From: an uncultured Prevotella sp.
GTDB lineage: Bacteria > Bacteroidota > Bacteroidia > Bacteroidales > Bacteroidaceae
Direction of reading: 5' to 3'
Assembly: GCA_946548065.1 (NCBI GenBank)
Contig: CAMNPM010000002.1
Location: 1 to 64,000 of the forward strand
DNA: 64,000 nt
Translations under genes and position numbers: made by a program
Notes under the pieces: generated by a model
Databases searched by the model: none
Seen by the model: only the letters and a program-made list of their open reading frames with translations
What the model was told of the DNA's origin: nothing
Shown: piece after piece, positions 28,896 through 35,964 of the stretch
Layout of the letters: each line of letters starts with the position of its first letter
How positions within the stretch are numbered: position 1 is the first letter of the stretch

Positions 28896-28926
28896 CAAAT
28901 TTAGGCAATTTTCTTCAAATGACAAA
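28896..28926 (-). promoter_or_regulatory. Promoter of gdhA
   Basis: On the minus strand TTTG (28923-28926) and TAAATTTG (28896-28903) are spaced by 19 nt. Leader of about 57 nt to the ATG at 28831. Confidence 0.7.
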
Positions 28927-29022
28927 GGAAAATTCCGAATATTTTCTGCAAAAGGTTACATTTCGTTAAAATACTGGACTTATACCCTTCTTTTTGGCGC
29001 GTAGAGTCGTCCTGCTGGTGGT

Positions 29023-30054
29023 TCAGTTCTGTCTTTTGTATTTCTTCAGGTTGCGGTAGTATGAGCTGAGCGAAGCGAAGCCCGACTGTGCCGCCAGCTC
29101 CGTAGCCGACAGGGTAGGGTCGCTGTCCAGCAGCCGTTCGGCATGTGCTATGCGATAGCGGTTGACAAACTCGTTGAACGACATTCCCATCTCTCTGTTC
29201 AGAGTCAGGTAGATATAGGTGCGGTTGGTGTGCATGATGCTCGCCAGGTCTTCCAGTTTGAGGTCGTTCTGCAGGTATATCTTCTGGTCCTCCATCTGTC
29301 TGACGATGCGCTCTTTCAGGGTTAGGTTGCTCAGCGTTGCAGCCTGCTGCCGTACAGCCTTGTCGGGCGTCACCCCCTTGTCGCGCTCCATGTCGACGAC
29401 GGAGAACTCGCGGTGCAGTCCGGCATAGCCAATCATGAATAGCAGGGCTGAGAAGAGGGCCGAGAATACGTAGAGCAGCATCGTGTGGCTGGTGAACCAG
29501 TGTCGCCCGATGGTGTTGGCCGCAAACGACAGCAGGGCGATGACCATCATCAGGTAGAGGATGTTCTGCACGTTGCGCATCGACTTCTTCTCCGTGTCGG
29601 CATAGTATTGGTCTACCATCCTGTTGTAGCGGGATATCAGCCGTGACCCTATCGCCACGGTGGCTATCACCTCCAGGGCAAACACCACCTTGCGCACCTG
29701 GTCTACCCACTCCTGCTGCTGTGATGTGGCCCACAGCTGTGCAGCGGCCCCCAGCAGTGCGGGCAGCAGCAGCCACAGCCAGGCACGGTGCCAGCGGCTG
29801 GTCAGCCGCACTAAATAAATAAGGTATAGCGGATACACCGCCAGGTGGGCTGCCGTATAGGCCACGTCGGCATAGGGCATCAGTAGCACGTCGTGGTTGA
29901 AGTAGACGTAGTGGCCTGCATAGAGCACCGTTGTCGTGAACATGAAGCAGAGCAGGGTGCGCTGCCCGCGCAGCAGGCGGTTGTTCCATTCCAGGGCCAG
30001 CAGCACTGTGAACAGTGCGCAGACCAGCAGCGGCAGTGAGGTGAACAGTCCCAT
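29023..30054 (-). CDS. Membrane-anchored AraC-family regulator
   Basis: A 343-residue protein with about six membrane helices in the first 220 residues (LLVCALFTVLLAL, LYAGHYVYF, AWLWLLLPALLGAAAQLWA, VIALLSFAANTIG, LLYVFSALFSALLFMIG), then a C-terminal AraC DNA-binding domain (about 240-340: DLKLEDLASIMHTNRTYIYLTLNREMGMSFNEFVNRYRIAHAERLL, then LAAQSGFASLSSYYRNLKK). This joins sensing in the membrane with DNA binding on one chain. It is 27 bp downstream of the decarboxylase gene and 191 bp upstream of gdhA. Targets unknown. Confidence 0.85.
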   Translation of the reverse strand: MGLFTSLPLLVCALFTVLLALEWNNRLLRGQRTLLCFMFTTTVLYAGHYVYFNHDVLLMPYADVAYTAAHLAVYPLYLIYLVRLTSRWHRAWLWLLLPALLGAAAQLWATSQQQEWVDQVRKVVFALEVIATVAIGSRLISRYNRMVDQYYADTEKKSMRNVQNILYLMMVIALLSFAANTIGRHWFTSHTMLLYVFSALFSALLFMIGYAGLHREFSVVDMERDKGVTPDKAVRQQAATLSNLTLKERIVRQMEDQKIYLQNDLKLEDLASIMHTNRTYIYLTLNREMGMSFNEFVNRYRIAHAERLLDSDPTLSATELAAQSGFASLSSYYRNLKKYKRQN

Positions 30055-30081
30055 AACTGATATTTTTTATTACCAGGTTAG

Positions 30082-31014
30082 TTACAGCGTAGTCTTGAAA
30101 TAGTCAATCGTCTTGCGCAGTCCCTCGTCCAGCTTTACCTTGGGCTCCCAGTTGAGCTTTTCCTTGGCAAGGGTGATGTCCGGACGGCGCTTCTTCGGGT
30201 CGTCTTGTGGCAGCGGCTCAAACACAATCTTGCTCCTCGAACCCGTCATGGCGATGACCTTCTCTGCCAGTTCCAGCATGGTGAACTCGCCCGGGTTGCC
30301 GATGTTCACGGGGCCGGTGAAGTCGTCGCCGCTCTCCATCATCCTGACCATGCCCTCTATCAGGTCGCTCACGTACTGGAACGAGCGGGTCTGCTGTCCG
30401 TCGCCATAGATGGTGATGTCTTCGTTGCGCAGGGCTTGCATGATGAAGTTCGATACCACGCGGCCGTCGTGCTGCGCCATGCGAGGTCCGTAGGTGTTGA
30501 AGATGCGGATGACCTTGATCCTGACCTGGTGCTGGCGGTGATAGTCGAAGAACATGGTCTCGGCACAGCGCTTCCCCTCGTCATAGCACGACCTGATGCC
30601 GATGGTGTTCACATTGCCCCAGTACGACTCCGGCTGCGGGTGGATGGCTGGGTCGCCGTACACCTCGCTGGTCGACGACTGCAGGATCTTGCATTTCGTG
30701 CGCCGCGCCAGTCCCAGCATGTGGTAGGCTCCGAAGATGCTCGTCTTGGTGGTCTGGATGGGGTCGTGCTGGTAGTGGATGGGCGATGCCGGACAGGCCA
30801 GGTTGTAGATCTCGTCGACCTCTGCCCAGTAGGGTTGGCAGACATCATGGCGCACCACCTCGAAGTTGGGCTTTCCTATCAGGTGCCATACGTTCTCCTT
30901 GCTGCCCGTATAGAAGTTGTCCAGACAGATGACGTCATTACCCTCGTTGACCAGTCGCTCGCACAGGTGGGACCCGATAAACCCGGCACCTCCGGTTACT
31001 AATATTCTCTTCAT
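30082..31014 (-). CDS. UDP-glucuronate decarboxylase-like SDR enzyme
   Basis: A 310-residue extended SDR. Features: [14 protein letters not shown] at the N-terminus, the YxxxK catalytic pair in CYDEGKR, and NTYGPRM, with the ending pattern of UDP-xylose synthases ([19 protein letters not shown]). The predicted reaction turns UDP-glucuronate into UDP-xylose for surface glycans; a related dTDP-glucose dehydratase activity is less likely. It has its own promoter and may share a transcript with the AraC gene. Confidence 0.85.
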   Translation of the reverse strand: MKRILVTGGAGFIGSHLCERLVNEGNDVICLDNFYTGSKENVWHLIGKPNFEVVRHDVCQPYWAEVDEIYNLACPASPIHYQHDPIQTTKTSIFGAYHMLGLARRTKCKILQSSTSEVYGDPAIHPQPESYWGNVNTIGIRSCYDEGKRCAETMFFDYHRQHQVRIKVIRIFNTYGPRMAQHDGRVVSNFIMQALRNEDITIYGDGQQTRSFQYVSDLIEGMVRMMESGDDFTGPVNIGNPGEFTMLELAEKVIAMTGSRSKIVFEPLPQDDPKKRRPDITLAKEKLNWEPKVKLDEGLRKTIDYFKTTL

Positions 31015-31037
31015 AGTCTAAACTTCTTTTTTGTGTG

Positions 31038-31069
31038 CAAATATACGAACATTTTTTCAGATTAGCAAA
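31038..31069 (-). promoter_or_regulatory. Promoter of the UDP-glucuronate decarboxylase gene
   Basis: Minus-strand TTTG (31066-31069) and TATATTTG (31038-31045), spacing 20 nt, 23 nt before the ATG. Confidence 0.7.
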
Positions 31070-31261
31070 TATTACGCGAATTGAACGTTATTATTAATTG
31101 AACAATTAATGGGGGCAGTAGTGGCAGTATGTTCTTTGTTTTAACGAATCTTTGCTAAATTATTGCGCTGAATCTTGATCTTGTTGCCAGGATAAGGAAG
31201 CTTAGAAGGCATCGACTTCGAGCACTACCAGACGTGTGATGACTTTATTTGGAGGGAGTTT

Positions 31262-31304
31262 GGATTCTCACGTTGAGAATCCGGAGTTCTCAACGTGAGA
31301 ATTC
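31262..31304. repeat. Twin palindromes forming a 16-bp inverted repeat
   Basis: ATTCTCACGTTGAGAA (31264-31279) is perfectly matched by its reverse complement at 31287-31302 with a 7-nt spacer. Each arm is itself a hairpin: TTCTCA and TGAGAA around a 3-nt centre. The left arm extends to a 9-bp stem (31262-31282). Confidence 0.9.
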
Positions 31305-31352
31305 TGAGACATGTGTATGAGGCCTGACAGACCCCAAGTTGGTAGTGGTTAT

Positions 31353-31480
31353 GCAGGGAGATGCCTCGGTGTTCTCCCTATGATGCCATATTGTAGCCAA
31401 GCTCAAGGGTATGGCATGTGTATGGTATGTATATGGTATGTGTATGGTATGTGTATGGTATGTGTATGGCATCTCCCTGC
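31353..31480. repeat. 13-bp inverted repeat flanking a tandem array
   Basis: GCAGGGAGATGCC (31353-31365) is exactly reverse-complemented at 31468-31480. Between them lie most of the 11-bp repeats. Confidence 0.9.
31409..31474 (+). repeat. Six 11-bp tandem repeats
   Basis: Consensus GTATGGTATGT, six contiguous units, with changes only in the first (GGC), third (leading A) and last units. Eleven bp is about one helical turn, so any bound protein would see all copies on one face. Confidence 0.9.
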
Positions 31481-31543
31481 CTGAAGCGACTCTAAAGCGA
31501 TGCAAAAATGGACATTAGATGATAAAAGTCAAGAGCTTCGCAC

Positions 31544-31577
31544 AACCCCCGCTGAAGTCCTTTGCTGGCGGGGTTTT
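31544..31577 (+). terminator. Hairpin with T run, possible terminator
   Basis: AACCCCCGC pairs with GCGGGGTT around a 15-nt loop (one bulged C), followed by TT. No gene ends here, so it may close an unrecognised small RNA. Confidence 0.35.
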
Positions 31578-31747
31578 GCGAATTTGCGAGAGGATGTATT
31601 GTGATTATGCGAACATAATAACTGCAAAATTTGCGAATATGCGAATAGAATTTGCGATTGTGTGACGGCTGTGTCAAAGAAAAATACGATATTTGCGATA
31701 CAAAGTGACTGAATTAAACATATTATTAACATTAAAAACAAAACGCT

Positions 31748-32782
31748 ATGAAAAAATTATTCCTTTCTATGATTGCTATGGCCGCCTCAGTGGTGGGCTA
31801 TGCACAAGTGACAGACGCTGTGACCGCCACGCTGCAGGCTGGCGAGACCACCACCGTGTACTATGGCTACGATGCCTTCAAGGATGCCATCGCGGCAGCA
31901 CCCACAGACGTTGTAGGCATCATCACCCTGTCGCCAGGAGCCTTCAACAATCCTGGCAATATCTCTAAGAGTGTGAAAATCTATGGTGCTGGATTCCAGG
32001 ACGATACGGCCAACAATATCAGTGCCACCAGCGTGACGGGCGACTTGAACATCGTCAGCACCACTGAGGTGTCGCCCGTCGTTCGTATCGAGGGTGTCAA
32101 ATTCGTTAGCAATTGTGTGTTGAAGGGCTCTCAAACCATTACAGGAACGGAAATCGTGAAATGTGGCTTTGGGACGTTTTATAATTCGGTCGCAACGGAC
32201 AATACAATTATCCGACAGTCTTACTTCAGTGGTAATATTGATGGAGAAAGCAGGCTTGCTACACATTTTCTGGTTTCAAATTGTTATTTTAATAGAATTG
32301 GTTGGTTTAGTGCTGGTAGTGACGTCGCTGTACACCATTGTATCTTAAAAGAGGGTTATTATGGACATGGCCCTTATTTCTATTATGGAAATATCATAAA
32401 TAATGACGGTTCATATTCTATCGATGCTGGTGCCACCTGTCAATATAATGTGAGTTCAACTTGGAAGTTGAGTAATGGTGGTAATAATGTCTTAATAGGA
32501 AACTATGACAAATCTCAGTGGACAAATTTCAAGACGCTGTTTGCTGATGGTCAGGATAACCTGAATTACCTGGATGACTCTGGCAATCCCCGTACCTGGA
32601 CGTTGGCTGCTCCCTCAACCTATGTTGACCAAGAGGGTACGCCGTGCGGTGTGACCGGCGGCAACTTCCCCTGGAATCCCACGCCTGCTACCCCTCGCAT
32701 CACCAGCACCACGGTGGATGCCAAGACGGTGCCTGGCACACTGAAGGTAAGCATCACGGCCGTAGCTGGAAGTGCAGACTAA
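31748..32782 (+). CDS. Secreted beta-helix-like protein
   Basis: A 344-residue exported protein (signal MIAMAASVVGYA-QV). Residues about 25-290 carry pectate-lyase-like strand repeats: an opening segment TVYYGYDAFKDAIAAAP, then IITLSPGAFNN, SVKIYGAGF, RIEGVKFVSNCVL and later IRQSYFSGNI, VSNCYFNRIG, VHHCILKEGYY. No catalytic residues of a lyase are recognisable. The DNA for about residues 138-265 is visibly richer in A+T than both ends. It ends abruptly (TAVAGSAD) with no sorting tail, 22 bp before the repeat-protein gene, so the pair probably acts together at the cell surface. Confidence 0.7.
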   Translation: MKKLFLSMIAMAASVVGYAQVTDAVTATLQAGETTTVYYGYDAFKDAIAAAPTDVVGIITLSPGAFNNPGNISKSVKIYGAGFQDDTANNISATSVTGDLNIVSTTEVSPVVRIEGVKFVSNCVLKGSQTITGTEIVKCGFGTFYNSVATDNTIIRQSYFSGNIDGESRLATHFLVSNCYFNRIGWFSAGSDVAVHHCILKEGYYGHGPYFYYGNIINNDGSYSIDAGATCQYNVSSTWKLSNGGNNVLIGNYDKSQWTNFKTLFADGQDNLNYLDDSGNPRTWTLAAPSTYVDQEGTPCGVTGGNFPWNPTPATPRITSTTVDAKTVPGTLKVSITAVAGSAD

Positions 32783-32804
32783 TCACCCTAAACAGAGACA
32801 GACA

Positions 32805-35800
32805 ATGAACAGAACCAGATATTTAGGACTGTCTTTGCTGGCTTTGCTCTGTTACATGACGGCTGTGGCGCAGACACCACCCACCGTCACGAAGTGTGAG
32901 TACTGGATAGACCAGCAATTTGGCAGTCGTACAACAGCAGAGATGACGGGCACCACCTGGAACTCGTCCATCGACATATCGGGGCTCAGCATAGGACTGC
33001 ATAGCATCGCCTTCCGCGTTGTCGACAGTAACAACTTGTACAGTTCTGTGCAGGTGAGGAACTTCCTGAAGGTGTCAGGCACAAGCTCTGGCGGTGCCTC
33101 ACTGAAGACCTATGAGTACTGGATAGACCAGGACTTCGCCCACAAGAAGAGCGGTACGGTACCCTCAGGCGGCGTTGTCAACATCGACGAGGACATCTCT
33201 GGCCTGAGCAACGGCCTGCACAGCATTGCCCTGCGCGTGATTGACGCAGACGATGTGGTGAGCAGTGTCGTGGTGAGGAACTTCCTGAAGGTGTCAGGCA
33301 CAAGCTCTGGCGGTGCCTCACTGAAGACCTATGAGTACTGGATAGACCAGGACTTCGCCCACAAGAAGAGCGGTACGGTACCCTCAGGCGGCGTTGTCAA
33401 CATCGACGAGGACATCTCTGGCCTGAGCAACGGCCTGCACAGCATTGCCCTGCGCGTGATTGACGCAGACGATGTGGTGAGCAGTGTCGTGGTGAAGAAC
33501 TTCCTGAAGGTGGCAGGCGCAGCCGGAGGCAGTGCGCTGCAGACCTACGAGTACTGGATAGACCAGGACTTCGCCCACAAGATGGGTGGCGAGGTACCCA
33601 CTGGCGGTGTCATCAATATCGACGAAGACATCTCTGGCCTGAGCAACGGCCTGCACAGCATCGCCCTGCGCGTGATTGACGCGAGCGGCGCGGTGAGCGG
33701 CGTGGTGGTGAAGAACTTCCTGAAGGTGGAGTCTGCAGGAGGAGGCAACGCCCTGCAGACTTATGAGTACTGGATAGACGAGGCCTTCGCTGAGCGACAG
33801 AGTGCTGCTGTGCCTGATGGCGGAGTGGTAGACCTCAACCTCGACATCTCAGCCCTGAGCAACGGTATACACTCGTTTAACTACCTGGTGCGCGACAAGG
33901 CAGGACTGGCCTCTGCCCCCATCACCAAGCACTTCCTGGTGAAGAAACTGGAGGGTGGCGACAAGCTCGTGGGCATCGACTACTGGATCAACGGAGGCAC
34001 ACGCCAGCGCATCGCCATCGACCCGGCAGCAGCCAACATCGACAGAGACGACGTGGTGATACCGCTCGACGGACTGACACCCAGCAGCATCGCTGCCGAC
34101 TATACCTTCGACGTGACGACGAAGAAGGTGGTGACCAAGGAGGACATCACCGTAGGACTGCAGGTGTTCAACGATGCTGAGGTAGGCTCTGAGGCTGTGG
34201 AGAAGACTATCGAGGACTTTGCCTTCACCGTAGACCCGCAGCTGGTGGCGCTCACCAACGAGGCTACGTCGACAAAGGCAGCTCCCAAGGGCGGAGTTGT
34301 GCAGGGCTTCAGCTATGCGGGAGCCGTAGGCGACTCGCTGCACTGGGAGGTGACAGGCTCCGACGCGAAGCTTGACTTCAAGGACGCTGCGGGCAATGCC
34401 ATCACGCCCGTGGCGAAGACCATTGGCGACAAGACGGTGCTCGTGATGAAGCTGCCTACTACGGAGGTCTACCTGCTGGCCTATGGTGCCACCGCTGACG
34501 ATGACCTGACGGTGAAGGTGGCGCAGCCCATAGACATCACCGTCAATGCAGCCACACGCGAGTATGGCGATGCCAACCCGGCATTCAGCTACACCAGTAC
34601 GGGAGCGGCCCTGCTGGGCGAGGTAGCCTACGTGACTACGGCCAATGCCAGCTCGCCAGCAGGCAACTATGCGGTAGACATAGACGCGACAGCCATCACC
34701 AACTCGTGGGTCACCCTGCATAGCGGTACGCTGACCGTCACCAAGGCCAAGCTGACCGTTGGCGTGACGGATGTCACCATCACGCAGGGCGAGGCGCTGC
34801 CCGTCTTCACGCTGACCTATAGCGGATTCAAGAACGGCGAGGACGAGACGGTGCTGACCACCCAGCCCACCGTGACCACCGATGCCACCAGCAGCTCGCC
34901 AGCAGGCGACTACGTGCTGACCCCAGGCGGTGGCGAGGCTGCCAACTACGACTTTGAGTACACCAACGGCAAGCTGACCATCAAGGCTGCCGAGCCCGTG
35001 ACACCTCCGACACCCGTGACGCAGGACATCAGCAAGGGAGGCACGGTGGCACAGATAGCCGACGTGCCGTATAGCGGCGAGGAGCTGAGGCCTGCCGTAG
35101 AGGTGAGGTATGGCGGCAAGCTGCTGACGGAGGGCATAGACTACTTCCTGTCGTACAGCGACAACGTGGACGTAGGAACGGCAACAGTCTTCATCTCAGG
35201 CATGGGTGACTACAGTGGTGACGTGCGCACCACGTTCACCATCGTGCTGCCCGTCAACGAGGAGACGTTCCCCGACGGCAACCTTCGCAGCTATATAGAG
35301 AACCAGGGCAGCGGTGCCGACGACATACTGACGCCCAGCGAACTGGCCGACATCACCCACCTCTACCTGATGGGTATGGGCATCAGCAACCTGTCGAGCA
35401 TCCGCTTCTTTGGTAAGCTGGAGTACCTGAACTGCCGCAACAACCAGCTGACGGTCCTCGACCTGTCGGGCAACCCGCTGCTGACGGAACTGCACATCGA
35501 GAACAACGCCATCCGGGGCGACGCGATGACTGCCCTCGTGGCCAGTCTGCCTAAGGTGAAGAGTGGCATCCTGAAAGCCCTCGACCTGTCGCAGCCCGGC
35601 TCTGTGGGAGCAGCCCTCCGGGCACCTGCCGACAATACGGTGGTGGAGGCGAACGAGATGACGCAGGAGCAGGTGGCTGCCGCCCGGGCGAAGGGCTGGA
35701 CGGTGCAGGCCCTGCTGTCGGACGGCACCTGGACCGACTACGAAGGCAGCAACGTTGTGGGCATCGACGTGCTGGGCATGGGCGACGACGCTAATGCCAA

Positions 35801-35903
35801 GTGGTACACCCTCGACGGACGTCCGCTGCCCGCCAAGCCCACCCAGAAGGGTGTCTACATCCGCAACGGACGCAAGGTGGTCGTGAGTAAAGTACAAAAA
35901 TAA
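32805..35903 (+). CDS. Large secreted EYWID-repeat / MBG / LRR protein
   Basis: A 1032-residue exported protein (signal ending TAVA-QT). Order of parts: five repeats of about 73 residues built on EYWIDQDF...GLSNGLHSIALRVIDA...VVKNFLKV (about residues 23-375), a sixth degenerate copy (IDYWING), a beta-rich middle, two MBG-like domains (TREYGDANPAFSYTS; about 575-735), a beta segment, a short leucine-rich stretch (LEYLNCRNNQLTVLDLSGN) and a C-terminal WYTLDGRPL...KGVYIRNGRKVV tail as on many Prevotella secreted proteins. Repeats 2 and 3 are identical in DNA. Probable adhesin or surface fibre. The ATG at 32805 opens the signal peptide; the track start at 32772 does not. Confidence 0.75.
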   Translation: MNRTRYLGLSLLALLCYMTAVAQTPPTVTKCEYWIDQQFGSRTTAEMTGTTWNSSIDISGLSIGLHSIAFRVVDSNNLYSSVQVRNFLKVSGTSSGGASLKTYEYWIDQDFAHKKSGTVPSGGVVNIDEDISGLSNGLHSIALRVIDADDVVSSVVVRNFLKVSGTSSGGASLKTYEYWIDQDFAHKKSGTVPSGGVVNIDEDISGLSNGLHSIALRVIDADDVVSSVVVKNFLKVAGAAGGSALQTYEYWIDQDFAHKMGGEVPTGGVINIDEDISGLSNGLHSIALRVIDASGAVSGVVVKNFLKVESAGGGNALQTYEYWIDEAFAERQSAAVPDGGVVDLNLDISALSNGIHSFNYLVRDKAGLASAPITKHFLVKKLEGGDKLVGIDYWINGGTRQRIAIDPAAANIDRDDVVIPLDGLTPSSIAADYTFDVTTKKVVTKEDITVGLQVFNDAEVGSEAVEKTIEDFAFTVDPQLVALTNEATSTKAAPKGGVVQGFSYAGAVGDSLHWEVTGSDAKLDFKDAAGNAITPVAKTIGDKTVLVMKLPTTEVYLLAYGATADDDLTVKVAQPIDITVNAATREYGDANPAFSYTSTGAALLGEVAYVTTANASSPAGNYAVDIDATAITNSWVTLHSGTLTVTKAKLTVGVTDVTITQGEALPVFTLTYSGFKNGEDETVLTTQPTVTTDATSSSPAGDYVLTPGGGEAANYDFEYTNGKLTIKAAEPVTPPTPVTQDISKGGTVAQIADVPYSGEELRPAVEVRYGGKLLTEGIDYFLSYSDNVDVGTATVFISGMGDYSGDVRTTFTIVLPVNEETFPDGNLRSYIENQGSGADDILTPSELADITHLYLMGMGISNLSSIRFFGKLEYLNCRNNQLTVLDLSGNPLLTELHIENNAIRGDAMTALVASLPKVKSGILKALDLSQPGSVGAALRAPADNTVVEANEMTQEQVAAARAKGWTVQALLSDGTWTDYEGSNVVGIDVLGMGDDANAKWYTLDGRPLPAKPTQKGVYIRNGRKVVVSKVQK
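33055..33492 (+). repeat. Exact 219-bp tandem duplication
   Basis: Two consecutive 219-bp units (73 codons) read identically by eye, encoding repeats 2 and 3 of the EYWID protein. Neighbouring repeats differ, so the duplication is recent or kept uniform by recombination. Confidence 0.85.
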
Positions 35904-35909
35904 CGTGAA

Positions 35910-35946
35910 AAAGCGGCCTGACTCTTGGTCAGGTCGTTTTTTTTTC
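35910..35946 (+). terminator. Terminator after the repeat-protein gene
   Basis: CGGCCTGAC (35914-35922) pairs with GTCAGGTCG (35928-35936, one G-U) around a 5-nt loop; a long T run follows. The next promoter starts inside this hairpin. Confidence 0.85.
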
Positions 35947-35955
35947 GTACCTTTG
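35925..35955 (+). promoter_or_regulatory. Promoter of the REC-PPDK_N gene
   Basis: TTG at 35925-35927 and TACCTTTG at 35948-35955, spacing 20 nt. The ATG at 35965 is 9 nt beyond the -7 element, so the mRNA is nearly leaderless. The -33 sits in the loop of the preceding terminator. Confidence 0.65.
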
Positions 35956-35964
35956 TAGGGTCTA

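Larger units (their letters stand above)
31015..31747. other. Gene-free interval of 733 bp
   Basis: Apart from the promoter at its left end I see no convincing gene. It holds two palindromes at 31262-31304, an 11-bp tandem array bounded by a long-range inverted repeat, a G+C-rich hairpin at 31544-31575 and several TTTGCGA copies at 31575-31700. The ORF-track frames here are short and made of repeat translations. Confidence 0.6.

Noticed and set aside
31409-31474. CRISPR array
   Set aside because: The 11-bp units are contiguous with no spacers and there are no cas genes.
31290-31505. Minus-strand ORF with YTYHTH-like repeats
   Set aside because: It is only the translation of the 11-bp tandem array; no coding support outside the array.
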